Assembly (NCBI GenBank): GCA_022828595.1
Contig: JAKGHH010000007.1
Coordinates: 36,208,356-36,272,355, forward strand
Direction: 5' to 3'
From: Nelumbo lutea
Taxonomy: Eukaryota; Streptophyta; Magnoliopsida; Proteales; Nelumbonaceae
DNA length: 64,000 nucleotides
Part shown: positions 24,009-34,920 of the stretch, in pieces
Numbering within the stretch: position 1 is the first letter of the stretch
Layout of the letters: each line of letters begins with the position of its first letter
Notes under the pieces: generated by a model
What the model saw: only the letters and a program-made list of their open reading frames with translations
Told to the model about the DNA's origin: nothing
Database searches by the model: none
Program-made: the position numbers and the translations under genes

Positions 24009-24163
24009 GGCTGTGTTTGGTTTGATAGAAAAGAAGAGAGAAAAACTGAAAAAGATAATTGAGAAAAAGTTGCTAAGAAATCTTTTGAAATTCATTAAGA
24101 AATTTCCCTCGAGTACCCGACCTTTTGTTTGTTTTCTTATTTTCTATCAAACCAAGCACGGCC
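24009..24163. mobile_element. Tourist-like MITE, family C, copy 2 (TTA duplication)
   Basis: Ends ggctgtgtttggtttgatag and ctatcaaaccaagcacggcc are inverted over 20 bp, with TTA directly outside on both sides (24006-24008, 24164-24166). This is the copy that best fixes family C as PIF/Harbinger type. Confidence 0.8.
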
Positions 24164-24611
24164 TTATGGTAAGAATAATTTCTACCAAATATAAAGAAAA
24201 CTACTGTTAATAAAATTTAAGCACTTTGCTGAGAATTATAACCAAAAACTTTAGGCAGTGTTTTCTAGTGTGAATTGTCTTTCTTGTTTCATGTGAGTTC
24301 CAAAAATAAAACAAAATTAAACCAACTGTTTCGAAATCAAATTAGTTCCTATAACAAAAATATAAATCATGTTCTTTGGTAATATATGTAGTTTTAGTTT
24401 CTAAAACTGAGACCAAAAAAAGTATAGTTGAACTTCTAGTTTAATGAATATGTTTTTATCTGGTTATTTAGGCACGTTCATTGCTCGGATTTTGAGAGGG
24501 GGAAGCAGTTCAATAGGATTTTGGTTCCCATTGACTGAGATACCTATGTTCTTTTTTTAGATTAATGTCAGGTCTAAGGAAAATTCATTTTCCCTGGGTA
24601 TTATCTCCTTA
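24164..24611. other. Intergenic DNA, nothing recognised
   Basis: AT-rich spacer between two MITEs. No gene or repeat was recognised. Confidence 0.4.
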
Positions 24612-24728
24612 GGTTTAGTTTGGAAGGAGTAGAAATAAAATATGTAGAGTGCAAATACATACAAAATAATACAAATACATAGTTTTGCACTCTACATATT
24701 TACATTTATACTCCTTCCAAATTGAGCC
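24612..24728. mobile_element. Tourist-like MITE, family D, copy with TTA duplication
   Basis: Ends ggtttagtttggaaggagta and actccttccaaattgagcc are inverted, and TTA flanks both sides (24609-24611, 24729-24731). The interior tatgtagagtgcaaa is itself inverted as tttgcactctacata, so the whole 117 bp folds back on itself. Confidence 0.8.
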
Positions 24729-25308
24729 TTAGTGGGTAAGTAACTTTCCCACCTAGGGGGAAGTTGCCAACACTTAGACATGACAAAATTGCCCCTTTTA
24801 ACAATAGTTTTTTATGGACAAAACGGTCATTGTCTTATTTAAGTGGAAAATAAAAGAACATGGATAAATACACTTACCCTGATAACTAGCTTTCCGAAAA
24901 TGAATAGAGCCTTAAATCATGTTCCACAAAACATATAATTTTCTTTGCTTTAAGCTTGTTTTTAAAAATTACCATTTTGATGGTTTCAAAAGATGAATCA
25001 TATTGATTTTTAAACAAAACCAACTTGTTTTTGCATTTTAAAAAAACAACACATGTAAAAAAACTTTTCTTTTTTTGACTGATATAGTAATTTTTAAAAG
25101 AAAACAAAAACACTCATGTGGTAGAACACCCCCTTTAGTGAGTTGATAATTGCTACTAGAACACTAAAACCCAAAAAAGTTTTACCAAATAGTTTACTAG
25201 AGATTCCATCTATTATCAAGTGAAAATTTCTCTTTCTATTTTTTTTTTTTTGTTTTTGTCTTTCTATACAGAACAGTCTCAATTGTTTATTCTTAGGGAT
25301 ACTTCAAT
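24729..25308. other. Intergenic DNA, nothing recognised
   Basis: AT-rich spacer with a poly-T run near 25240. Short open stretches on both strands are lysine/phenylalanine-rich artefacts of composition. Confidence 0.4.
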
Positions 25309-25566
25309 GCACTGTTTTCAAAACCGGTCTGGACTGGATATTCCGTTTTCCTTCAAAACCATTTTTCCCTTAAAACCGTTGATTTTGGTAAAAAAAGCAC
25401 CGAACAAGAAAATTAATTGTTCGAATCGTTCGAATGGTTTTAATCGTTTTCCAATTTTTTAATTTTTTTGTCAAAATAGATCGACCATTCAAATCGAACA
25501 GTCGAACAGTCGAACCGTAACGGACCCTGACCGATTCGGTCACCGGTTGATTTTTAGAAACCATGC
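25309..25566. mobile_element. MITE-like repeat, second copy of the 15178 family
   Basis: It begins gcactgttttcaaaaccgg and ends tgatttttagaaaccatgc, an imperfect inverted pair. The interior has gttcgaat, gtcgaacagtcg and gaccgattcggt motifs as in the 15178-15466 copy. The A/T-rich centre is conserved in type, not in sequence. Confidence 0.6.
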
Positions 25567-26382
25567 TTAAATGAGAGCATTTGGTGTGATTCTAATGCCA
25601 TGTCAAATCCATGCTACATGCCAATATTTTCCCTTACCAACCAAGTACAATATATTGGAATTTTCTTCCCAATTCCTAAATAAAGTATTCTATTGAAGCA
25701 TGCCTCTCTATGCTTAGTCGGTGATTACCTAATGATATTTTTTGGCCTTTTAAACTGTCACATTTATTCCTTCAAGAAATAATATATTTATTTTAATAAA
25801 TAAATTGAAGTGTATTTTAATAGTAAAACTCTTACTCACACAAATAACAAGGCAGAGTTCACTGCATTTCTCTTTGGTGTTTGAACTATTAGCATTTAAA
25901 GAAAGATTAGTGATAAAAAGTTTTTGCTGAGAGTATACAACACAGACCGACCCGAAATTGCTCTAACCCGAACCTGGCTTGATAATGAATTATTGAAATT
26001 AGACATAATTAAAACTCGACCCACCCTTCAGTCCGTCACACAAATATTACACACTAGATTTAAAATCAAGTATTTACAAATGTTTGAATGCCACAATGTC
26101 AACCAATTGGGTTTGGCACAGCTCGGACTCAATTCAAACCCAACCCTAAATCCGAAAGGTTTGGTCAATGCGGATTTACCACCTAACCCGATCCATAGAC
26201 TTTCCAGCATCACAAGCTGCCAAAAAAACGGCCGAGCCGATGTTAGTTCTGTATCCACTCTGACAAACATTGGATAATGGTTTTATTTATTTATTTATTA
26301 TTTCTTTCTTGGTTTCATGGTTAATTAATTGTTTTCTAATATTATTTAATGTCTATTAACAGAATTGTCTCAGTAGGATTTA
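25567..26382. other. Intergenic DNA with a decayed gaccgacccgaa-type repeat
   Basis: No gene. About 25945-26230 carries gaccgaccc, ctcgaccca and aacccgatcc motifs like those near the hAT element at 17583. It is probably an old interspersed repeat. A 117-codon open stretch here (25924-26277 on +) is read through these motifs and has no domain. Confidence 0.4.
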
Positions 26383-26462
26383 GGTTGTGTTTGGTTTTGT
26401 TCCCTAGGAGCTTTCCCTCAATTTTCTTTTTCTCTTATTTTCTATCAAACCAAACATAACCC
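26383..26462. mobile_element. Short family C MITE
   Basis: Ends ggttgtgtttggttttg and atcaaaccaaacataacc are inverted. At 80 bp it is the shortest of the family. TTA lies on the left only. Confidence 0.5.
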
Positions 26463-26636
26463 GAGTGCTAAGAAGATCCTTTCCTTCACTATGGCTGAAA
26501 AAAAAAGAACTTATTTCAAAAGTGTATTGTACAATAAAACTTTGGGCTATTTATTTCAATCTCTTTTCTATTTAAGCGACCAAAACAAATTAACACAACT
26601 TCATTCTTCCTCAATTTCCTTTGTTTTTGTTTTTTA

Positions 26637-27746
26637 TGATGTGCATTTCGGCAGTTCCCGATTAGAAGGTGATTCGGATGCCTAGCTGAACAATTCCTAG
26701 CTGGAAAGTGGCTCGGATGTCTAGCTGAACTGTTCCTAATTGAAAGGTGGCTTAGATGCCTAGTTGAACAATTCCTAGCTGGAAGGTGGCTTGGACGCCT
26801 AGCTGAACAGTTATAGTTGGAAGGTCACTTGGATGCCTAGCTGAACAATGATGAGCTGTATAGTTTACTTGGGCGACTTGCAAGGAAACAATGTCAAAGT
26901 GCCCGGGTTGCTTTACTCGGGATGGGCACTCTAATGCTTAAGCCAGCGAGTTGGAGATTTTTTAGAGAGCTAAAAGTGAGAGAGATTGAGAGTTGTAAGA
27001 GCTAAATTGTGCATACCTTCTAAGGTTGGAGGTAAGTCCCTTAAATAGGCATTGTTTGGCGTGGGCTTCACGCACCGCGTCCAAGATCTCCAGGAAGACG
27101 TGCCTAACCGGTTCGAAGTCCTCGGAGGTAGTCGTGTACATAGACCAATTTTTGTGCCTTATTCGGTTTCCTCTGGAACATTTGGTATGGTGGCCAATTT
27201 TTGAGAGACCCAGGAGAGATGGGATGTATGTAGAATTGGTCGATGAGCATGTCTCGTAGGTCGCCACCTGGATCCCAAATCAGGTCGAAAAACCCCCGAG
27301 GGAGGTCACTCATCATGTCGAGGCCACTTCGGCCAGTACTGACGAGGTACCACAGGTCAACCTTGGACGAGGTGCTGCTAGCTGCCTTAAGTTGTGGACG
27401 AGGTAGCCAGTTAGGTTTTCACTCGGTCGGCGGAGGTAAGTCGCTAGGTCGGCGGAGGCAAGTCGCCAAGTTGGCAGAGGCAGGTCGCCAAGTCAGCGGA
27501 GGTAGGTTGCCAGGTCGGCGGAGGTAGGTTGCCAGGTCAGTAGAGGCAGGTCGCCAAGTCAGTGGAGGCAGGTTGCCAGGTCAACGACGGAGGTAGGTTG
27601 CCAGGTTGGTAGAGGTAGGTCGCCAGCTGGGACTCCATCATTTTGGTTAAGGCAAATCATCACCTAGGTGGTGCCTGGGTGTTATCCAGCTATTCTAAGA
27701 TGCCATGTGTCATGATATCAGTGGAGGGCCAAATCTATCCTCATCA
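26637..27746 (-). mobile_element. 3' LTR (left copy) of a gypsy-type non-coding element
   Basis: This is a 1.1-kb direct repeat of 28673-29720. It starts tgatgtgcatttcgg on + and ends cctcatca. On the minus strand the LTR therefore begins TGATGAGG, just after a purine tract. It includes a ggtcggcggaggcaggtcgcc minisatellite. A family TATA box has degraded to taaatag here. Divergence from the other LTR is visible throughout, so insertion is old. Confidence 0.75.
27410..27625. repeat. ~22-bp minisatellite in the left LTR
   Basis: About nine imperfect units of the form gtcggcggaggcaggtcgcca. The same array is present in the other LTR at about 29420-29595, with different unit numbers and spellings. 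Confidence 0.85.
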
Positions 27747-28672
27747 ATTGCCCCCCACTCCCGAGTTGAGGGAAGCTCGACGAAGGGAGTAGCTTGTTCT
27801 AGGTCCTTTGGCCCAGAGTGACTAGTTTGATGAGCTCATTTGCATCGGTCAGCCTACCAATTACAAACACATTTCAAAGTCAACTTAGGGGTTTTTGATG
27901 CTGAAAGCGGTTTGCTTCCCCTTGTGATACATGCGCCACTGTTGGCATTTGAATAGCAGGCCGGTGCCACGGCTGCACTACGTCTGTCCTCGGAGGTGCT
28001 AGTCATCTACTCCTGCGCGGGGCAGCTCTACTAACTGCAAGTTGCCAACTCGCACGAAGACCTTGAAAGGCTTGACCCACGGGAGCTGTGAAGGGCTCGA
28101 CCTGTAGGGGCAACCTTGTGAACAAGGCTGACGAGGCTCATATGGGCTTGATTACATGTGTCGCAAGTCAGCTCATTTAGGTCGCCAAAGCGAGTCTTTG
28201 TCAAGTCGTCGAAATTTTGACAATTCAGTTTGCTCTCAGCACCTTGGCCTACAAACACTTTGTCACCTCGGCAGGGATGACCTGCAAGGGTAGCTCCACA
28301 ACCTACTGGCCATCAACTCCCATGTAGAGCATGGAGGGCTTGACCTATGGGGCAACCTCACAGTTTGTTGGCTATCAACTCCCATAGGAACCACAAAGGG
28401 CTCAACCTACGGGGGTGGCCTCACATTCTGTTGGCTGTCATCTCTTGTAGAGAGCATGTAGGGTTCGACCTATGGGGTGGCCTCACAGTTAGGGAGATTC
28501 TGTCCAGGCAAGACTGCGAGAACTTGTTTCGACTAATCATTTTGATTCTGCCCCCCTAGAGGTTCCTTTTATCCAGACGTTGTTGTTGTTGCTTGAGGAT
28601 GCCATTATTTGAGGCTTAGAGAATGGGTGAGAACTTAACTTTTGTGTAGTAGTTCCCATAGACGACACCAAT
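27747..28672 (-). mobile_element. Interior of the LTR element, no gag-pol (LARD/TRIM-like)
   Basis: Only 926 bp separate the LTRs. On the minus strand it opens attggtgtcgtctatgggaa (28653-28672). This resembles the attggcgccgtctgtgggaa sequence I recall following LTRs of many plant gypsy elements. It closes with the purine tract gggagtggggggcaat (27747 onward). Between them no gag, protease, RT or integrase is recognisable. A ~65-bp repeat around 'gggcttgacctatgggg' occurs near 28328, 28398 and 28459. It is either a non-autonomous element or an internally deleted copy. Confidence 0.65.
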
Positions 28673-29720
28673 TGATGATGCGCGTTTCGACAACTCCCGG
28701 CTGGAAAGTGACTCAAATACATAATTGAACAGTTCCTAGCTAGAGGTGGCTCTGATGCCTAGTTAAACAATTCCTAATTGGAAGGCGGCTTCGGACGCCT
28801 TGCTAAATAGTTCCTAGCTGGAAGGTGGCTTGGATGCCTAGCTGAACAATGACAAGCTGTATAGTTTACTAGGGCGACCTGCAAGGAAACAATGTCAAAG
28901 TGCCTGGGTTGCTTTACCCAAGGTGGGCACTCCAATGCTTAAGTCAGCGAGTTGGAGATTTTTGAGAGAGCTAAAAGAGAGAGAGATAGAGAGCTGCCAA
29001 AGCTAAATTGCACATACCTTTTGACATTGGCGGTAAGGCCCTTATATAGAACATTGTTTGGCATGGGCTTCACGCACCGCATCCGAGATCTCTCGTAAGA
29101 CGTGCCTAACCGGTTCAAAGTCCTCGGAGGTAGTTGTTCACGTAGACCAGTCTTTATGCCTTATTCGGTTTCCTCCAAAACATTCAGTGTAGGAGCCAAC
29201 TTCTGAGAGACCCAGGAGTGGCAGGATGCATACAGAATTAGTCAGCGAGCACATCTCATAGGTTGCCACTTGGACCTCAATCAGGTTGGCAAGCCCTCAA
29301 GGGAGGTCGCTCCTTTTGTCGAGGTCACTTTGACCGGTACTGATGAGGTACCATAGGTTGCCCCTGGACGAGGTGCTCCTAGACGCCTTGAGTTGTAGAT
29401 GAGGTTGCCAGCTAGGTTTCCACCAGGTCGGTGGAGGCAGGTTGCCAGGTTGGCGGAGGTAGGTCGCTAGGTCGGTGGAGGCAGGTTGCCAGGTTGGTGG
29501 AGGCAGGTCGCCAGATCGACGGAGGTAGGTCACCATGTCAGTGGCGATAGGTCGCCAGGTCGGTGGAGGTAGGTTGCCAGGTCGGCGGAGGTAGTCACCA
29601 GCTAGGACTCCATCATTTTGGCTAAGGCAAATGATCGCCTAGGTGGTACCAGGGTGTCATCTAATTGTTCTAAGATGCCATGTGTCATGATGTTAGTGGA
29701 GGGCCAAATCTGCCCTCATA
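28673..29720 (-). mobile_element. 5' LTR (right copy) of the gypsy-type element
   Basis: A direct repeat of 26637-27746. It begins tgatgatgcgcgtttcg on + and ends near tgccctcata. A minus-strand TATA box (tatataagg) lies near 29048. The ggcggaggtaggt minisatellite occupies about 29420-29595. Flanking 5-bp duplications are not evident, perhaps through decay of the T-rich left flank. Confidence 0.75.
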
Positions 29721-29913
29721 AGTTTTCATTAAAACATGCTACCAAAAGATGAAGTGATACCATGCTAATATCCAAGGATGTCTCCATGTATTATATGCCA
29801 TTATTTTAATTAATTTAAAAATGCAAAAAAAAAACTCACATTTAGGCTGTGAAAAAGAAACTGAGCAAAATGTGTTTTAAGCATTTGGTAAAAATTACTT
29901 TTAAAAACACTAA

Positions 29914-30192
29914 GGGTCCGTTTGATTTGCAATTGGAATCAAAAATCCTCCGGAATTGAAATCGGAATGGTCCATTACCATAATCTATTTGGTTCAAACA
30001 TGAATGGGAATGGAAATTAAAATCAATTGGAATGAGATTTCATTCCCAAGGAAGGAGCAGAGAATGACCATTCCGTCAAATAAAAGAATGTCATTCCAGC
30101 AGGAATGGGAATGGGATTTTGGTTCAATCCAAACAAACAGTTGGAATCCGATTCCAATTCCAGACCCCTATTCCCAAGAACCAAATGGGGCC
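29914..30192. mobile_element. Tourist-like MITE, copy A2 (TAA duplication)
   Basis: Ends gggtccgtttgatttgc and aaccaaatggggcc are inverted, with TAA on both sides (29911-29913, 30193-30195). The interior shares gaatggga, attccagcagg and cgattcca phrases with copy A1 at 15720 in reverse orientation. Confidence 0.8.
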
Positions 30193-30397
30193 TAACACTT
30201 TCCGGCCTTAAAAGAACAAAACAAAGTACAAAGCCTAAATTTGAGGGTATATGCTTTTCGGCTCAAGAAATAAAACTTAAATCACAAACTTTATCCAAAC
30301 ACAACGTTAATCTATTATGTAGGTTTCTTAGGGGCTCCAATTGGGCCTAAAAATCAGTGAACAAGTTTAGAACTGTTCTTAATACAAGTACAGTACT

Positions 30398-30631
30398 AGA
30401 GGAGCCCCCTGATGTATCAGACCACAAGTACTGAATCTTCAATTATTTTAGGGAATTTATGATTCAGACCACAACAATATTGTACTCAATCTTGATTTTA
30501 TTTACATCTCTAGAGAAGGAGCCCCATTATGTGTCAGACCTCAAGTACCGAATCTTCAATTATTTTAGGGGAATTTATGATTCAGAGCACAACAATATTG
30601 TACCCAATCTTGATTTTATTACATGTCTAAC
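30398..30631. repeat. ~117-bp tandem duplication
   Basis: Two head-to-tail units share the anchor gaatcttcaattatttta at 30433 and 30550, and 'cacaacaatattgta' further on. Substitutions and small indels separate them. It is non-coding. The downstream phrase gattggctgcctttgatt recurs at about 33595, so the region may belong to a larger dispersed repeat. Confidence 0.85.
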
Positions 30632-30829
30632 TAAGTTGTCACAATTTGTGTTTTCGTGGAAAAACAACAATAGATTTTGTCATTTTCAATTTAATTTCTT
30701 TCAGAATTGTTCTAATACAATTTCACTTGTTTACTGTATCAAGCTTTGAATTTAGAAGATTACAGATAAGTGCAGATTGGCTGCCTTTGATTCGTGGGAG
30801 TAGTTTGAGGTTAACATCGATTCTTGCCT

Positions 30830-31470
30830 CAAATTATATTATATATTATATATTATTGTATATAATATACAGTCCAAACTCGTGTCGACCCATGCTGTGC
30901 TACGGGCCAAGTCTTAGGCCAGGTCGTGCCACAAATCAGGCTAATCCATGTTTTTTTTTTTAAATTGAAAAGAGTAATGAAAAAGTTAACATAAACTAGA
31001 AAATAGAAAAAAAAATGAAAAAAGATCTTAAATTTTTATTTTATATGATTTTTTATGTATACAATTGAAATATATATATATATATATATATAATTATTAC
31101 CAAGCCATGAATCAGGCTAAGCCATGTTTTCATAAATTAAAAAATGGATAAAAAATTAAAAAATATCTTAAAATTTTATTTTATATGAATTTTGATGTGT
31201 ATAATTGTTTATATATGTAATAATAAAATTAAAAATAAAATTATATATTAATATATTATATAATTATTGTATATAATATAAGGCCCAAGCTCGTGTGGAA
31301 CTGTACCATGCCACGGGTTGGGCTAACCCACAAACCGTCTTAGGCCAAGTCGGGCCACAAATCGGGTTAAGCCATATTTTTTAAAAATTTTGAGAAAAGT
31401 AATGAAAATTTAACATAAATTAAAAAAAATAGACAAAAAAAGATCTTAAAATTATATTTTAACTATTTAC
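30830..31470. repeat. Imperfect triple repeat of AT-rich unit
   Basis: The motif series 'ccacaaatcaggctaa...ccatgtttt' then 'gatcttaaatttttatttta' occurs three times (about 30930, 31100 and 31350), with ggccaagtc/gtgccacgg-type arms at the outer two. A (TA)n run lies at 31070-31092. It is probably one interspersed element with an internally repeated core. Confidence 0.6.
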
Positions 31471-32260
31471 AATTCTTCCACTATATAAAACAAAAATACA
31501 ATGACAAAAGTCATCTCTCCCTCTTTCGCTCTATTGCCTAGTGGCCATGATTATTTATTTATTTATTTATTTTATTAAATTAAATATATTATTATCCATA
31601 AAATTTTATTTATTTTAAATAGATATTTTTTCCAATAAACTTTTAATTTAAAAATTTACCTTTGACAATTTTTTCCCTATATAATAATTTACCTCTGACA
31701 AGCCACTTACCATCATGTTTTGCCCCTACAATGCAAGGGCCACTATGTTAGTTACAAATAGGGCAAATTTCTTAAAGTACCCCTATGGTTTAGGAAATTG
31801 ACTAACTCTGTTCTTATTGTTTATATATTGTCTTAAAGTATCCTCAAGTTTTCACAATTGATATCGTCATTAAGCACTAACAAAAAAAAAAAAAAATATC
31901 AAATCTTCCCTCTATTTTTCTTCAAATTTTCAAAATAAAACCTTATTGACGAAAATTTTCAATAACTGGGAGGACTAACCAATATGTTTTATGATTCTTT
32001 TCCTTTGTTTGTACCCTAATCTATTGGATTTAGGGAAAGCAACACTGTCACTGAATCGCTTGTATTGGATTTAGCAAAATGATCGTTCCATTTTGATCAG
32101 GATGTCCATAGAAGAAGATGTGCCTAAATCAATAGTGCTCTCTAGTGTGGTTCCTAGAACTAGCACCGACAAGTATTTGGTGTAAAAACTTTGTAATTGT
32201 AGGGATGGGGTCGAAGGTGGCTGAGGCAAGGATTTGCGAGTCACAGAGGCATCACTTTGA
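31471..32260. other. Intergenic DNA, nothing recognised
   Basis: No gene. The phrase ttaaagtacccctatggttta at about 31774 resembles the arms of long foldbacks such as 19850-20277, but no partner arm was found. Confidence 0.4.
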
Positions 32261-32378
32261 GGCTATGTTTGGTTTGAAGGAAAAGGTAAAGAAAGCAAGA
32301 AAAACCTATACAAGATTTATAAACATTTCCCTACCTTTCTCTTCCTTCCCTACTTTTTCCTTCAAACCAAACATAACC
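32261..32378. mobile_element. Family C MITE, 118 bp
   Basis: Ends ggctatgtttggtttgaagg and ccttcaaaccaaacataacc are perfect 20-bp inverted repeats. TGA precedes and TAA follows. The interior is gaaaaggtaaag on one side and ctttctcttcc on the other. Confidence 0.75.
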
Positions 32379-32900
32379 TAAAGGGATATGCGTAAGGAAG
32401 AGCAACTGTGCTGCTGTTCGCCAAATGGAGGGATTTCACAGAGGGTACTGTTGATGCTTCCGTGCGACGCCGATGCTTTTGCACTAAACATTGTTAGTGC
32501 ATGAGATTTCTTCACAAACGCCAATTGTCGATCGACGACTAATTAGCATATTTTACATCATCTCACCTTTCCGGTTCTAATGTGTGCCTATAAGTAAATT
32601 GGGGAGCGTCTATGAAGTCTACTGTGTGTCTTCGTTTGTCAGCTTTCGATTGTATATTTTTAAGTTTTCTATGTGACTACATATATCTCTGCAAATCTGT
32701 TTTTCCATTCACTTATAAAAAAAATTATACATTGACCGCCATGAACACAGAGTCGGAGACAAAGACGGTGAATCGGAATTCAGCTCCTCTGAAAATACAA
32801 CTCAATTACTACTAGTTCCTTGTATGTGCTTATTTTCAACTTGTCAAAGCATTTTTTTTTTTTTTTTTTCACTATGCCTTATGTTTATTGATTTTTGGTT
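32379..32900. other. Intergenic DNA, nothing certain
   Basis: No supported gene. A short frame at 32742-32815 on + (MNTESETKTVNRNSAP...) is too short to interpret. A poly-T run at 32852-32870 may mark a retroposon tail. Confidence 0.3.
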
Positions 32901-33129
32901 TACAGACTACAGTTATGCCACTAGGAGAGGAGCAACTCCATTTGGTAGCCATGTTATCTAGGAAGAATGATAAACAATATTTTATGTTTTTGGGGTTTTA
33001 ATATTGTTGCACCAGTGCTTTACAATTCTTGTTTTGTGATGCTAAATCTTAGATGTCTGGCATGGTATTTGATCTTGATGAAACACAATGCGATCATTTG
33101 AGGATCAAATTGATGCCTCACAGCGGAAA

Positions 33130-33365
33130 ATAAATACAGAGGTGGATGGATCCTCAACGCATTACTGGCATGTTAGCAGAAGTTAAGCGTTCTAAGGATG
33201 ACAAGATTATTTTGAAACAGTATGCATAAAATGATTAGGTTTTCGACAATGGAAAGGTGATTAAAGTTCAACCTGAGATTGTTCCAGTTTTGTCTAACAA
33301 CCATCAACCAATTGCCCGTCCACTTACAGAAGAGAACATTATTTTGACTCGCATAAATCCTGGGG
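33130..33365 (+). pseudogene. Possible decayed coding remnant, family unknown
   Basis: One frame, broken by two stops, reads like a protein (DPQRITGMLAEVKRSKDD, then VIKVQPEIVPVLSNNHQPIA and EENIILTRINPG). It ends at a GGTATGT string that would suit a splice donor. Composition is more protein-like than the surroundings. I do not recognise the family. It may be a captured gene fragment or exon relic. Confidence 0.35.
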
Positions 33366-34134
33366 TATGTTTACTTAGGTCAAATCCATAACCCAATTGT
33401 GGATTTACAGAAGAGGGATTAACGGATAAGTTAAATTTTAATTAATATATACAAAATAATTACCGGTTACTTAAATAAATTCGGTAACTACTGTATACGT
33501 GGCATTAATAGAGGTTTTAGATATAGTCGGACCCTTTAGACAATTATCCAAAAAAAAAAAAAAAAACTTAAATTTGACCTTTCAAATAAATACAGATTGG
33601 CTGCCTTTGATTGGTGGAGTAGTTTGAGGTTAACATATGTTATTTTGTGGAAAAGACAATTGTTCAGACTGAAATGACAAATTTGGATTCCACTAAAATG
33701 TGGAACTCCAAGTCTAAATTTCATATTTTCCCAACCCCCTCCATGTGGAAAAGTGGACTCAACTTGTCAACCATACCACCGTCGTTGGAGTTTAGAAGTT
33801 TGTGATCTACCAACAAAATTTAACAATAATATCATCAAAATCATCTGATCTAATTTATATAAATATAATAAAATTATGTGTATTTATAATTAATAAATTC
33901 AGTATTTTATGGTTATCAAAAATTTATTATATATATAAAACTTAAAAAAAAGTAATTAAATTTTAAAACTTTTTATTTTTCTTTATTCAGATTATATCAA
34001 ACTCCAATCCGAGTCCGATATATTGGACTTCACAGGTAAAGTTTTAATCAAGCATAAAAATTTCATACAATACGTCCCTTAACACCTACTACCAACGTAT
34101 GTATATAAGGACGTATCGTATCATATAATTGTGT
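33366..34134. other. Intergenic DNA with a dispersed-repeat piece
   Basis: About 33593-33640 repeats gattggctgcctttgatt and gtagtttgaggttaacat, also present at 30770-30817; it follows a poly-A run at 33550. Otherwise AT-rich and featureless. Confidence 0.4.
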
Positions 34135-34232
34135 AAACGTCTATTTAAGTACAAATACATACAAAGCAACATAAAATCTAAGGTTTTGCACTGTAAATAT
34201 ATTTATATTTGTACTCTTTCTAAACTGAGACT
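34135..34232. mobile_element. Degraded family D MITE
   Basis: The interior (taaggttttgcactgtaaata) and right end (gtactctttctaaactgaga) match the family at 24612 and 39860. The left end has diverged, and no duplication is visible. Confidence 0.5.
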
Positions 34233-34447
34233 TGGTTTCAATAATTGCATCAAGTTTGGATGTAGTTAGAAGCAACCTGAATCCAACTAGATTAAAAACC
34301 TCAAACTTAGAGTTGATAATTTTCCTCATCCCCACTACGTATTTGGCCTCCCTCTGATTGGATTGGGGATGGGACTGAGATAGGGTTAATAGGTATTTGA
34401 CCCCAATTATATATAATAAATATACTACATTAGTATATAATATCATA

Positions 34448-34451
<4 letters not shown>

Positions 34452-34482
<31 letters not shown>
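34452..34482. repeat. (TA)n microsatellite
   Basis: About 15 TA units with no interruption, in an AT-rich stretch. Confidence 0.9.
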
Positions 34483-34489
<7 letters not shown>

Positions 34490-34534
34490 TATTAATTTTT
34501 TTTTTATTTTAAAAATTTAATTAAAAAATTTGGA

Positions 34535-34920
34535 GATTTAGATACCTGATGTGAAACCCATCTCCCTTGGGAATAAGGGATGGAGGATAACTTTCTGCCC
34601 TAGCCGGCGAATTCACATCAGTGCCCCACAATGCCCCACAGCACACCTCGACCTTGTATTGGGAATATATCCTGATGATGTCTCATCATCTCCCATACTT
34701 ATCATCGAGAGATGGTTCCAGTACAAGATCGGGATGTGCTGTGGAACGCTGATGAATCGAGGTCGGAGTAGAAAGTATGGTCCCCGCCCCATTTCCATTC
34801 CTACTCCAACCACCCAATGTGCACAATACACGAGAGTTGGATTATGGAGTAGATTAAAACTTGAAATTCTGCTCTACCTTCAATTGTCGAATACAAATGA
34901 TTGTGCCGCATAAGTATATT
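34535..34920. repeat. Interspersed repeat related to 55255-55435
   Basis: Shared phrases are 'gccccacaatgccccac' here with 'ccccacgaacgccccac' at 55300, and attgggaatat in both. Imperfect inverse phrases (gtattgggaa against ttccagtac) lie within. A 120-codon open stretch through it has no domain; repeat recurrence argues against a gene. Confidence 0.5.

Noticed and set aside
25924..26277. 117-codon + frame (and its minus-strand shadow)
   Set aside because: Read through gaccgaccc-type interspersed repeat motifs; no domain.
34551..34913. 120-codon + frame, the longest outside the real gene
   Set aside because: The sequence is related to a MITE-like repeat at 55255-55440 and has internal inverse phrases; chance open frame.
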